A stretch of DNA of 9,597 nucleotides from Bacteroidales bacterium (GCA_016287995.1 JAEEXW010000085.1:1-9597); one strand, 5' to 3'; positions 1 to 7,981 are shown, counted from the stretch's first letter. The notes: generated by a model from the letters alone, not told the origin. Program-made: numbers and translations.

Positions 1-680
1 ACACGGGTAATTATTACGTTTTGAGCAACGGAATTTTTACGACCGGCAATTCGCGCAAACTCAAAAAAAACAATCCTAACACTTTTTCCGAACAATTCGC
101 AGACGTAAAATATATTCCGTTGAGAGGTTCACGGTTGGATAAGGTGGTGGCAGTCAATCAGTTGTCTCGTGATATAGAGGAGGGTAAATATACGATAGAG
201 TCAGCCGGCGAAAAACTTGATGAGATTAATAAAATGCCATTTGTGAAAAATTGGTTTCAAATACTTTCTTCTGGAATCGGCAGCGGATTTTTTTGTTCAA
301 TTTTTGGCGGTGGACTTCGCGACTGTCTTGTCTCAACCTTTGCGGGTCTTATTTTGTGGCTTTTTGTACTCAAAGTGAGCGCACCGCACATGTCAAAACT
401 TTTAGGCAATATGGCAGGCTCGTTTTTAGCCGCGTCTTTTTGCATCGTTGCCGTCAACGCCGGAATCGGAGTAAGTTTGGGACATACGATAATAGGTGCT
501 GTAATACCGCTTGTGCCGGGAGTGGCTTTTACAATCGGAATCAGAGATATTGTCGGGGAAGATTATTTGGCAGGGACAACAAGACTTGTTGATGCCTGTG
601 TCGTGTTTTTTGGAATTGCAATGGGAGTTGCCGCCGCTTTGCTGATTTTCAATAAAATTTTCGGAGGGTTGGAATTATGA
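1..680 (+). CDS. yjjP: Threonine/serine exporter N-domain protein (ThrE/YjjP-like), 5' end outside window
   Basis: This is an inner-membrane transporter subunit of the ThrE family (DUF1212), whose members export threonine/serine or, for E. coli YjjP/YjjB, are linked to succinate export. The frame is open from base 3 with no stop upstream. The TTG at 21 lies inside the conserved N-terminal soluble region (GIFTTG follows it), so the true start is to the left and roughly 35-40 residues are missing. Counting from that TTG, a soluble part (about 1-75) is followed by about five membrane segments (near 78-97, 101-121, 124-150, 155-176, 187-210). The family signature PLVPG, followed by IRD and a Gly-rich last helix, is present at bases 507-521. 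The stop overlaps the next start (ATGA, 677-680), so the two subunits are translationally coupled. The family is confident; the substrate is unknown. Confidence 0.88.
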   Translation, partial: TGNYYVLSNGIFTTGNSRKLKKNNPNTFSEQFADVKYIPLRGSRLDKVVAVNQLSRDIEEGKYTIESAGEKLDEINKMPFVKNWFQILSSGIGSGFFCSIFGGGLRDCLVSTFAGLILWLFVLKVSAPHMSKLLGNMAGSFLAASFCIVAVNAGIGVSLGHTIIGAVIPLVPGVAFTIGIRDIVGEDYLAGTTRLVDACVVFFGIAMGVAAALLIFNKIFGGLEL

Positions 681-1147
681 CAGAAAGTTTTGATATGATA
701 ACGCAAACTGTTTGGTTTCAGTTTTTGTCGGGATATTTCGGCACGATAGCCTTTGCAATTTTGTTCGGCGTGCCGAAACAGTTTTACAATACAGGCGGAA
801 TTGTCGGCGCGGCAGGCTGGATTACATGCTTTGTTTTGACGACGCATTGCGGTTTTTCACCTTTTGCAAGCAATTTTTGTGCCTCGGTGGTCATAACATT
901 TTTGTCGCGGTGTTTTGCCGTTATCAAAAAATGCCCCGTTACGGTGTTCAGAATCAGCGGTTTGTTGCCGTTGGTGCCGGGAATCGGAATTTACTGGACA
1001 ATTTATTATATGATTTCCGACAATTTTTCAAAGGCGTTTCAAACGGGTATCATCGCGCTGAAAGTTTTAGCGGCGATAATTATGGGAATGGTAATCGTCT
1101 CAGGCATTCCGAACAAGGTTTTTAAAATGTTGAGAAAGGAGGCGTAA
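677..1147 (+). CDS. yjjB: Threonine/serine exporter C-domain protein (YjjB/ThrE_2-like)
   Basis: At 156 residues, this protein is nearly the length of E. coli YjjB and consists almost wholly of about five membrane segments (near residues 12-30, 37-55, 60-80, 95-115, 125-150). It carries the second copy of the family signature PLVPG (bases 968-982), followed by GIGIYWTIYYMI, typical of the ThrE_2 (DUF3815) half. In actinobacterial ThrE both halves are fused in one protein; here they are split, and the ATG overlaps the stop of the upstream subunit. The two proteins presumably form one inner-membrane exporter. No hairpin terminator is visible after the stop, only a T-rich stretch that runs into the promoter of the next gene. 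The substrate cannot be told from the sequence. Confidence 0.88.
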   Translation: MTESFDMITQTVWFQFLSGYFGTIAFAILFGVPKQFYNTGGIVGAAGWITCFVLTTHCGFSPFASNFCASVVITFLSRCFAVIKKCPVTVFRISGLLPLVPGIGIYWTIYYMISDNFSKAFQTGIIALKVLAAIIMGMVIVSGIPNKVFKMLRKEA

Positions 1148-1163
1148 ATCGTATTTTTTTTTG

Positions 1164-1171
1164 TATATTTG
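1164..1171 (+). promoter_or_regulatory. Candidate Bacteroidetes -7 box for the alkaline phosphatase
   Basis: TATATTTG matches the Bacteroidetes -7 consensus TAnnTTTG exactly and ends 27 nt before the ATG at 1199. It is preceded by a run of T. No TTG/TTTG -33 element lies at the usual 19-21 nt distance, so the call rests on the -7 box and its position in the only gap between the transporter pair and the phosphatase. I see no recognisable phosphate-regulon operator. Confidence 0.5.
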
Positions 1172-1198
1172 CGCAATTAATAATAACACAAAGCATAT

Positions 1199-2725
1199 AT
1201 GAACGGATTTTTCAAATTTTTAACCGCAGCCGCATTGCTAACGTCTTGCAATTCAGCGGTAAAAGACACTGCTAAAACGGACGGCGGTTACAACGGCAAA
1301 CAGCCGAAATACATTTTCTATTTTATCGGCGACGGTATGAGTCAGCCACAAATCACGATGGCTGAAAAAGCAATCAATGACAAGGATTTTTTGGCACAGT
1401 TCAACACTCAAACCTGCAATATTTACAATATCGGCGAAGGTTATAAGATGAACGTAAAACGTTTCAAAAACGCAGCCTTGGCAACCACAAACGCCGAAAA
1501 CCGTTTTATAACTTGTTCGGCAGCAGCGGCAACAGCCCTCGCAACCGGTCATAAAACCACTATCAACACCATTTCAAAAAACGGAGAAAGAACCGAAAAC
1601 CTTAAAACCGTTGCTGAAATGGCTCGCGATTGCGGCATGAAAGTCGGCGTTATCACCTCTGTAAGTATTGACCACGCAACCCCCGCTTGCTTTTACGCAC
1701 ATGAAGACGATAGAAATAGTTACGAAAATATCGGACACTGGCTCTTGAAATCGAATTTCGACTTTTTCGGCGGCGGAAACGTGAAATGGGACAAATACAA
1801 GGAAATGACAAAAGAGCAGTTTTTCGACTCCTTGAAAATCAAAGGTTACACCGTTGCAACCGATTTGAAGGCGTTTAACGCTTTAAACAAAAACTCAGGC
1901 AAAATCTTTACTACGATTCCGAAAAATATGGACACAGTTCATGACGGGTCTACATTGCCTTATAATATAGATCTTGACATTCAGACTTGCGACGACAACC
2001 GCTTGGTTTTGAAGGACTTCGTTAAAAAAGCCGTTGATGTTTTATATAATGAAGACAAAGGCTTTTTTCTTATGACCGAAGGCGGAAAAATCGACTGGAC
2101 AGACCACGCAAATGATGCAGTGTCAAACGTTTACGAAACCATTGCTTTGGATCAGGCAATAGGAGTTGCGCTTGACTTCTACGAACAGCACCCTGACGAA
2201 ACGTTAATTGTCTTTACCGGCGACCACGAATGTGGTGGTTTGACGTTAGGTTTTGCGGGAACACATTATGAATCAGCGTTTAACCTTATGAAAAACCAGA
2301 CTATTTCTTATCAAGAATTTTCGGAGCAAAACAGAAATTTTTTCAAAAATAAGCCTACTTTTGAGCAGACTTTGGAGTGGATTAAGAAGAATTTCGGACT
2401 TGGCGATACCACTGTTTTGCCGCTCAGCGATTACGAGTTGAAACGACTCAAAACCGCATACGATGAGGTTAACAATTTCCTCGCAAAAAAAGAATCAAAA
2501 CTTTCAAAAGAAGAAAGATACTTATATTACGGTACTTACGACTATATCTGCGTTACGGCGACACACATTCTCGACAACAAAGCCGGCGTTGATTGGGCAA
2601 GTTATTCACACACCGCGCTTCCCGTGCCGGTATATTCGTCAGGTCCCGGCTCTGAAATCCTTAACGGTTATATCGACAACACCGACATTCCTAAAACTAT
2701 TATGCAAGTTGCCGGTTTAAAATAG
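1199..2725 (+). CDS. phoA: Alkaline phosphatase, PhoA family, predicted lipoprotein
   Basis: This phosphomonoesterase acts outside the inner membrane. The N-terminus is a lipoprotein signal with lipobox LTSC (Cys17), so it should be lipid-anchored rather than free in the periplasm like E. coli PhoA. All catalytic elements are visible: D45 in IGDGMSQ, nucleophile S107 in CSAAAATALATG, T161, R172 (equivalent of E. coli R166), E294/D299/H303 in EGGKIDWTDH, D342-H343 in GDHECGG, and H471 in SYSHTALPVP. E. coli D101 is replaced by Cys106. E. coli D153 and K328 are replaced by His159 and Trp300, a pair I recall from the Vibrio and Antarctic TAB5 enzymes. At 508 residues it is a little longer than E. 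coli PhoA (471). The symbol denotes the family, not proven orthology. It probably shares a transcript with the next gene, 16 nt downstream. Confidence 0.95.
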   Translation: MNGFFKFLTAAALLTSCNSAVKDTAKTDGGYNGKQPKYIFYFIGDGMSQPQITMAEKAINDKDFLAQFNTQTCNIYNIGEGYKMNVKRFKNAALATTNAENRFITCSAAAATALATGHKTTINTISKNGERTENLKTVAEMARDCGMKVGVITSVSIDHATPACFYAHEDDRNSYENIGHWLLKSNFDFFGGGNVKWDKYKEMTKEQFFDSLKIKGYTVATDLKAFNALNKNSGKIFTTIPKNMDTVHDGSTLPYNIDLDIQTCDDNRLVLKDFVKKAVDVLYNEDKGFFLMTEGGKIDWTDHANDAVSNVYETIALDQAIGVALDFYEQHPDETLIVFTGDHECGGLTLGFAGTHYESAFNLMKNQTISYQEFSEQNRNFFKNKPTFEQTLEWIKKNFGLGDTTVLPLSDYELKRLKTAYDEVNNFLAKKESKLSKEERYLYYGTYDYICVTATHILDNKAGVDWASYSHTALPVPVYSSGPGSEILNGYIDNTDIPKTIMQVAGLK

Positions 2726-2741
2726 AATTGCACTTTGTTAA

Positions 2742-3863
2742 ATGGATAAAAAAAATCTTATCTTTTTATTAACCGTGGGAATTATGACCGTAGTTTTGGC
2801 TCTGATTCCCACTGGTTTTGAAAATCCCGCCCTTACCGAAAACATACTTTATGAAAAAGGCGAAATTCTCTATACCGACGATAGCGAACTTCAAACAATT
2901 TCCGTTGTTACAATCGGTACTCAAAAATTGAAAATCAAAATTCTTTCGGGCGCGTTCAAAGACAGTATTTTCAGCGCGGAAAATGTTTTGAACGGTCAAA
3001 AAAACATAGATAAAATTTTTTCTTCCGGGGATAAAGCACTTACCGTTATCAATTTAGATAAAAACACAAAACAGCCTTTAAGCGTAAAGGCTCAGGATTT
3101 TTATCGTTCCGGCATTGAATTTTTTTTGGTAGGAGTGTTTGTGATTGCGCTTTTGGCGTTTGCGGGTTTTACGGGCGTAAAAGCGGTTTTGAGTTTTATT
3201 TTTACGGCGTTTTGCTTTTGGAAACTTTTGCTGCCGATGTATCTTTACGGTTACAATCCGCTGTTAATAAGCATTTTGATAACTTTTATAACTGCCGCTG
3301 CGGTGATTTTTTTGGTTTCGGGAATCGGCAAAAAAGGTCTGACTGCGATGTGCGGCTGTTTTTGCGGAATCGTTTTTACGGCTGTGGTTTCGGTTTTAAC
3401 GGGTGGCGTTTTCAAAATACCTGCAACTGTTCAAGACTATTCCGAAGCGTTGATTTACGGTGGTTTTCAGTTGGATTTTTCGGGAATTTTTATTTCAACT
3501 GTTTTCGTTTCGGCAGCGGGCGCACTGATGGACGTTAGCACGGACATTGCAGCCGCTGTTGACGAAATTCACGAAAGACTTCCCGAACTCGACGCAAAAG
3601 AACTTATAAAATCGGGATTTAGAATTGCAAGACCTGTAATTGGCTCTATGACAACGACTTTGTTGTTTGCATATTCGGGCGGATTTATGTTTGCGTTTAT
3701 GGCATTTATGGCAAAAGGAATGCCTTTTGTCTGCATTTTCAACTCAAATTATATTTCGGCTGAATTTCTTCATACAATGGTTGGAAGTTTGGGCTTGGTC
3801 TTAACCGCACCGCTTACTGCTGTTGTCGGAGGATTAATCTACGGTAAGAAAACCATAAAATAA
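2742..3863 (+). CDS. YibE/F-like multipass membrane protein
   Basis: This protein of 373 residues resembles the YibE/F family, found widely in Firmicutes and other bacteria, whose function is not established. The layout is typical: one N-terminal membrane segment (about 5-24), an extracytoplasmic segment of about 100 residues with beta-type sequence, then about seven helices (from residue 126 onward). The conserved central region includes SAAGALMDVSTDIAAAVDEI and, further on, RPVIGSMTTTLLFAYSGG, which are the parts I recognise. It begins 16 nt after the phosphatase stop with no terminator between, so the two are probably cotranscribed. Its TAA stop (3861-3863) is shared with the U-run of the convergent SRP RNA gene. 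The family call is fairly sure; a transport role is inference. Confidence 0.85.
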   Translation: MDKKNLIFLLTVGIMTVVLALIPTGFENPALTENILYEKGEILYTDDSELQTISVVTIGTQKLKIKILSGAFKDSIFSAENVLNGQKNIDKIFSSGDKALTVINLDKNTKQPLSVKAQDFYRSGIEFFLVGVFVIALLAFAGFTGVKAVLSFIFTAFCFWKLLLPMYLYGYNPLLISILITFITAAAVIFLVSGIGKKGLTAMCGCFCGIVFTAVVSVLTGGVFKIPATVQDYSEALIYGGFQLDFSGIFISTVFVSAAGALMDVSTDIAAAVDEIHERLPELDAKELIKSGFRIARPVIGSMTTTLLFAYSGGFMFAFMAFMAKGMPFVCIFNSNYISAEFLHTMVGSLGLVLTAPLTAVVGGLIYGKKTIK

Positions 3864-3963
3864 AAAAAAGGGAGCGACTTAAAACGCACCGCTACAACCA
3901 CTTACCCTTGCTGACTTCCGCCCCTGGGGGATTTGTAGGAGCTGGTCGAATAAGACTCCCTTT
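3864..3963 (-). ncRNA. ffs: Small signal recognition particle RNA (4.5S type)
   Basis: Read on the minus strand this is a bacterial small SRP RNA, the scaffold that binds Ffh for cotranslational membrane targeting. The outer ends pair as AAAGGGAG (3963-3956) with CTCCCTTT. An internal helix pairs CTACAA (3938-3933) with TTGTAG (3897-3892). The apical domain IV is canonical: CAGG (3926-3923), a three-pair stem, GGAA tetraloop (3919-3916), then AGCA (3912-3909) and AGGG, which forms the Ffh-binding asymmetric and symmetric loops. A run of eight T on the minus strand (3869-3862) directly follows the closing helix and should end transcription. Size is about 100 nt, as in other small bacterial SRP RNAs. 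Ends are estimated from the helix and the promoter, give or take a few bases. Confidence 0.92.
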
Positions 3964-3970
3964 GTGGCAG

Positions 3971-4001
3971 CAAAATTAGGTAGAATTTTTTATCTTGCAA
4001 A
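3971..4001 (-). promoter_or_regulatory. Bacteroidetes promoter of the SRP RNA
   Basis: On the minus strand, TTTG (4001-3998) is followed after exactly 19 nt by TAATTTTG (3978-3971). This fits the Bacteroidetes consensus TTTG-N19-21-TAnnTTTG in both boxes and spacing. Transcription starting a few bases later would begin at or just before the AAAGGGAG end of the SRP RNA helix, so promoter and RNA support each other. Confidence 0.85.
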
Positions 4002-4059
4002 ATTTTTAAAAGTTTTTTTGTAGTTTTTTTTGCTATTTTTTATAACAATTTGAACTACA

Positions 4060-6183
4060 TTATTTTATAACACGAAATTCTACACGTCTGTTTTGCTGAC
4101 GACCTTCGGGGGTTGTGTTAGGGGCTATCGGTTTGGTTTTGCCGAAACCGACGGTTATAAGTTTTTTTGAGTCGCAGCCCAAAGACATCAAAACTTTCTT
4201 TACGGCTTCGGCTCTTTCAAGTGAAAGTTTTTGATTGTCAGTATCGTTGCCGACATTGTCAGTATGTCCCGAAATCTCAACTTTAATGCTTCTGTCTTGA
4301 ATTATTTTTGAAATTCTTTCGAGTTCAGAAACTGAGGTCGGTAGCAATTCCGAAGCACCGGTGTCAAAAAACAGATTTTTCAGGATTATGGATTTACCGA
4401 TTATGATAACTTCTTCAATTTTAACAACCGTGATGTCTTTTTTTACCGTTGACGTGTGGTTTTGTTGTCTTAAATCAAGGTTTTCGGATGTCGGGAAAAA
4501 ACGTTTGTCATCGATAAAATAGCCGTAGTTTCTGCCCGCAGGAAGGCACATTGTATATGAGCCGTCTTTTGCGGAGGTTTTTACGTGTCCGATAATTTGG
4601 TGTTTTTCAAGGTCTTCCCAGCCGATTTCCGCGCTGACGGCGTGTCCTTTGGAATCTGTTAAAAAGCCCGTAACCAAAGTTACGGCTAATTCGGTTTTGT
4701 CTTCGTTTTTGAGTTTTATGACAAAAGAATTTTTGTTGCCGTTGTCGTTAACATTTGAAAAATAGGCATTTATGCCGTTGTACGAAAACTTGAAATAATC
4801 TTCGTCAAAAGCCGAATTGATTTCTTTGCCGAGATTTTTCGGTCTTGACCACTTGTCCCAATCGTTACCGAGCCTTTTAACCATGAAAATATCTTTTTTG
4901 CCGAGGTTTCCGTAACCGTCGGAGCAGAAATAAAGTGTTTTCATATCAGGGTGAAGATAGGGCGAAGTTTCTGAAAACGAAGTATTTAGTGCGTTGATTT
5001 CCTGAGGATTGCCCCAAGTACCGTCTGATAGACGGAAACAAATGAATAGATTTTTTGACGGTGAAATTTCGTTTATAGATTGCTTTTTTTGCGAAAAAAT
5101 CATAACGCTGCCGTCCGGAGAAACAGTAGTGTCGGTTGTGTTTTCCATGGCAACTATTTTATCGTTTTTGTCAAGTTTGGAAATGTTAAAGTCTTTATTT
5201 TCAGGTTGTTGAAGAGTTTTTAATAAGTCAGCAAAATCTTTGTTGCCTTTGAAACGCGATGCAAACGATGATACTTTGTATAACGCGCCTTCGTAGTCTT
5301 TGTTTTTGAGCCTTACTGCGATAAGTTCCAAAAGGGCATCGTAAGCGATTCGTGAAGGTGCTGCCTCAATCGCGAGGAGAAATTTGTTGCCGGATTTGTA
5401 AGTTTGTTTTATGATTTCATCCTTTTCTTTCAGGTCTTTGAAATTCGGCGAAGTGTAAGTCCGCCAAAAATCGTCGAAATTATAAACACCGTAATTTTCA
5501 TAAATCTTGTGCATCATCAAGACACAAGAATCGCGCTTTTGCTGGTCTTTGGAAGTTATGTAGCAATATTTTACAATCTCAACGTTAGGATTACGTTTTG
5601 CAAGGGCAAAAGCCGAATCTTTTAAAATTTCTGTAAATTCTTGATTATCATACGTTTGATAGATGTATTTTTTAATATAATCCCATTTTGAAACGTAATT
5701 TTTGCGGAAAGTGTAGACAATGCTTTTGTTTTCGGCAAATTTTTTTTGGTTGAGCGGCGCGAGTTCGTAAACAGAAAGAAAATTTTCGTAAGCCTCGGCT
5801 GAATTGCTTTTGATAGCCTCGTCCAAAGCGTATTGCGTTACGGTAAGAATTTTTTTGTTGATGTTTGTTGCCGAAAGACCCGCTTTTAGAAGTTTGGATT
5901 TGTCTTTGGTTTTGTCGTAAGCGATTTTTGCGCATTTAAAATAATTATATGCTTTTTGAGGGTTGAATTTTGCGAAATTCTTGTCGGAAAAAAGACTTCC
6001 AGCCGCAAAATTCAAAGCGCAGTCGTTTGGTTCGGCGGCCAAATCCGTTAAAATTCCACTCTCAGCCGCTTCAAAATTTTTGTCTATAATTTGACTTTTG
6101 TAAGGGAAAACCGCATTTTGAGCAGCGGTAAAGCCGTTAATAAGAAGTACAAAAGTTAGGATAAATAAAAATTTTATTTTCAT
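4060..6183 (-). CDS. PorE-like OmpA family protein (TPR, PD40 propeller, CRD, OmpA C-domain)
   Basis: This 707-residue exported protein should anchor an outer-membrane-associated assembly to peptidoglycan. In order it has a signal peptide (about 1-21, no lipobox Cys), a helical TPR-like region (about 25-330), PD40 beta-propeller repeats (SPDG at 355-358; HPD at 411-413 followed by LYFCSDGYGNLGKKDIF), a carboxypeptidase-regulatory-like domain (about 505-580), and an OmpA C-terminal domain (about 595-707). In that last domain D642 in GHTDNVG and R657 in LSLERA sit 15 residues apart, as do the diaminopimelate-binding Asp and Arg of Acinetobacter OmpA. The same four-domain order is known in PorE, a type IX secretion component of Porphyromonas gingivalis, but Bacteroidetes genomes hold many paralogues of this layout, so orthology is not shown. 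The gene stands alone, upstream of the SRP RNA on the same strand. Confidence 0.9.
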   Translation of the reverse strand: MKIKFLFILTFVLLINGFTAAQNAVFPYKSQIIDKNFEAAESGILTDLAAEPNDCALNFAAGSLFSDKNFAKFNPQKAYNYFKCAKIAYDKTKDKSKLLKAGLSATNINKKILTVTQYALDEAIKSNSAEAYENFLSVYELAPLNQKKFAENKSIVYTFRKNYVSKWDYIKKYIYQTYDNQEFTEILKDSAFALAKRNPNVEIVKYCYITSKDQQKRDSCVLMMHKIYENYGVYNFDDFWRTYTSPNFKDLKEKDEIIKQTYKSGNKFLLAIEAAPSRIAYDALLELIAVRLKNKDYEGALYKVSSFASRFKGNKDFADLLKTLQQPENKDFNISKLDKNDKIVAMENTTDTTVSPDGSVMIFSQKKQSINEISPSKNLFICFRLSDGTWGNPQEINALNTSFSETSPYLHPDMKTLYFCSDGYGNLGKKDIFMVKRLGNDWDKWSRPKNLGKEINSAFDEDYFKFSYNGINAYFSNVNDNGNKNSFVIKLKNEDKTELAVTLVTGFLTDSKGHAVSAEIGWEDLEKHQIIGHVKTSAKDGSYTMCLPAGRNYGYFIDDKRFFPTSENLDLRQQNHTSTVKKDITVVKIEEVIIIGKSIILKNLFFDTGASELLPTSVSELERISKIIQDRSIKVEISGHTDNVGNDTDNQKLSLERAEAVKKVLMSLGCDSKKLITVGFGKTKPIAPNTTPEGRQQNRRVEFRVIK

Positions 6184-6296
6184 AATATTTCTTTCTTAGT
6201 TACTTTTTTAAAATTAGCAAAAGTTGTACATTTCATTAAAAAAAATAACTAAAAAATATTAAATCAATTAATTGGTTACGGCATAATAAAAAAAAA

Positions 6297-7001
6297 TCAC
6301 AATATTTCCATCTTGAATCCAAATCCTTCTGGAAATCTTTTGGTCTTGATGACACATTCTATCGAATCTGTCTGGGGATTCTTTAGTTTATAAACTCGGT
6401 TGGGAGTTTTGGAGTTGCATTCATAATCTACTATGTCAATGAATCTCTGCCATGTGTACACGTCAAACTTAGTGTATTGGAATGATATTGTCATCAAAGT
6501 GTCGTTGTCTAAGTTCGTGGTGTACTCAGGTAGAATATCATCAGGTTCGTGTGCCCATGTTTGAAAAAATCCAAAATATTCAGGGTTGTTTTCCATATAT
6601 CTTACCCAATAACACTCACAATCTTCAAAATAGAATTCTCCTCCATCCGATTGATAGTCCGTTTTGTGCTTATGTAATGCTACCCAATTATCATAATGAC
6701 ACTTCCAAGTGTTCGAATCCTGAAAAAAAGTCAGTATCTTTTTCAGATTGTGCTTTTCTGTGTCGATTGCCTCACGATAGCAACGGGCGTAATAATACCC
6801 ATCGTAACCCTTGCTTTTGGTTCTCATATATGGCTCTATCTCTATTTCGCCATGATACATTCTGAAGCCGTCGAATCGTTTGTACAATATGTTCACTATT
6901 ATTATTAGCGCACATAGTGCTACAAACGATAAAAATACCGTTTGACAGCCCCAAAGCCATGGGGAACGCTGCTTGAGTGGAGGACGAGATGTTTGTGTCA
7001 T
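6297..7001 (-). CDS. Uncharacterised membrane-anchored protein, coupled to upstream gene
   Basis: I do not recognise this 234-residue protein. A basic, proline-containing N-terminus (R6, K10, R12) precedes one strong membrane segment (about 15-40), followed by K41-R42 and a soluble domain of about 190 residues rich in Tyr, Trp and Cys (for example EDCECYW, DYECNS). There is no signal-peptidase or lipobox pattern, so a single-pass protein with the large domain outside the inner membrane is likely by the positive-inside rule. The ATG overlaps the stop of the 327-residue gene (ATGA, 7001-6998), so the two are made together and may form a complex. The C-terminal domain is polar and ends in a short strand-like stretch (FGFKMEIL). 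A protective partner for the upstream protein is conceivable but unproven. Confidence 0.75.
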   Translation of the reverse strand: MTQTSRPPLKQRSPWLWGCQTVFLSFVALCALIIIVNILYKRFDGFRMYHGEIEIEPYMRTKSKGYDGYYYARCYREAIDTEKHNLKKILTFFQDSNTWKCHYDNWVALHKHKTDYQSDGGEFYFEDCECYWVRYMENNPEYFGFFQTWAHEPDDILPEYTTNLDNDTLMTISFQYTKFDVYTWQRFIDIVDYECNSKTPNRVYKLKNPQTDSIECVIKTKRFPEGFGFKMEIL

Positions 7002-7981
7002 AGTTTTGCAATGTTTATAATGTCTGAATGTTTGTAAATTATCTCTGTTACGAATGGATGACAGCCGAAACAGTTCTGTAGTACGTAGAATGCAGGAAGA
7101 CTTTGTGTTAGTGCTTTCATCTCAACAATACCTTTGATGTCATCTTTGTCAGCACCATAGGTGTCACGTATATACATCTTAGTATTGACAAGATAACGAT
7201 ACGTGTCCATTCTATAAATTTCCAATTCAACTTCTATCTGTTGTGTTCCACCCATCAGTCCGTAATAATCGAAATCATTGATTTCTGAAAGGACACTGAA
7301 GTTGGGGCTGGGCACATCGTTATTTGCTTTGAAATAATCTTCAAAATTCTTGTCTTCACTGCGAACAATGAAATTGCCAACAGCCTTCAAATATGTGCGC
7401 CAATATGCTTTGAAAGTTGGATTGATGTTAAGATCTGTGGAGAGATGGTGGTTCACATCAAATGTCAGCTTCTTCTTCTTGCCCATATAGAAGTTTGTGA
7501 TTACTTCGTCTGCCAATCCGTCCCTATTGGACAAAACATTCCTGACGCCAGTTACTGGAGTTGATTCGTAAATGACCTCACAATTCGACTGCCCACTATA
7601 GTATAAGTTCTCAACTCTCTGTTTTTCCCAAGAGTTGAGTCCATCCACTTCAGCTAATTGAGAGGGCGTCAGTCGTCGTGATTCTGTTTCCTGCAAAGTT
7701 CCCCATTTCTGTATTCCTTTGTACACCAATTTATACAGGTTATCAACATCCATTGTGTCTTCATTATCTGGCGGGAGTGTTTTTTTGGCATGATCATTCG
7801 ACATCTTTTCTGCGATTTTTACGAGTCCGCAAAGTCCTGCCCCTGTCGCAGCACCGCCAGCCAACACTCTGACGACATCACGACCTGTTTTCATTTTGCC
7901 TGCCAATCCATGCAAAAGAAAATTAGCAAATGCAGACCAACCAATGTATGCGATCCATGAACCGCTTTTGTTCTTGTTCAT
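6998..7981 (-). CDS. Uncharacterised protein with N-terminal hydrophobic hairpin
   Basis: I do not recognise this 327-residue protein. Two hydrophobic stretches (about 8-25 and 36-58) are split by a short basic turn, KMKTGRD; the second is small-residue rich (GGAATGAG), as in tightly packed helices. The remaining roughly 265 residues look soluble and mixed alpha/beta. Near the C-terminus, RDTYGADKDD (272-281) and FYVLQNCFGCHPF (298-310) recall the way several secreted-toxin C-terminal families end (a D-x-YG-x-D turn, then LQ and PF), but this is only a pattern impression. The ATG at 7981 follows an A-rich leader and is preceded by a -7 box about 47 nt upstream. The gene heads a two-gene operon with the 234-residue membrane protein. 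Confidence 0.75.
   Translation of the reverse strand: MNKNKSGSWIAYIGWSAFANFLLHGLAGKMKTGRDVVRVLAGGAATGAGLCGLVKIAEKMSNDHAKKTLPPDNEDTMDVDNLYKLVYKGIQKWGTLQETESRRLTPSQLAEVDGLNSWEKQRVENLYYSGQSNCEVIYESTPVTGVRNVLSNRDGLADEVITNFYMGKKKKLTFDVNHHLSTDLNINPTFKAYWRTYLKAVGNFIVRSEDKNFEDYFKANNDVPSPNFSVLSEINDFDYYGLMGGTQQIEVELEIYRMDTYRYLVNTKMYIRDTYGADKDDIKGIVEMKALTQSLPAFYVLQNCFGCHPFVTEIIYKHSDIINIAKL

Noticed and set aside
21..680. TTG at 21 as the true start of the ThrE-like gene
   Set aside because: The frame is open to the window edge and the family has conserved sequence on both sides of this codon, so the gene is truncated rather than starting here.
4019..4059. Inverted repeat TGTAGTT / AACTACA directly after the stop of the PorE-like gene
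   Set aside because: The stem has only 7 A/T-rich pairs with a loop of 27 nt, and on the gene's strand it is followed by A rather than T, so it is not a convincing intrinsic terminator.
6218..6225. AACTTTTG on the minus strand as promoter of the PorE-like gene
   Set aside because: It differs from TAnnTTTG at the first base and has no TTTG at 19-21 nt upstream; in such AT-rich DNA this can arise by chance.
6772..7011. Second minus-strand frame of 79 codons over the start of the 234-residue gene
   Set aside because: It lies in another frame within the well-formed gene pair, lacks the ATGA coupling and has no domain-like sequence.
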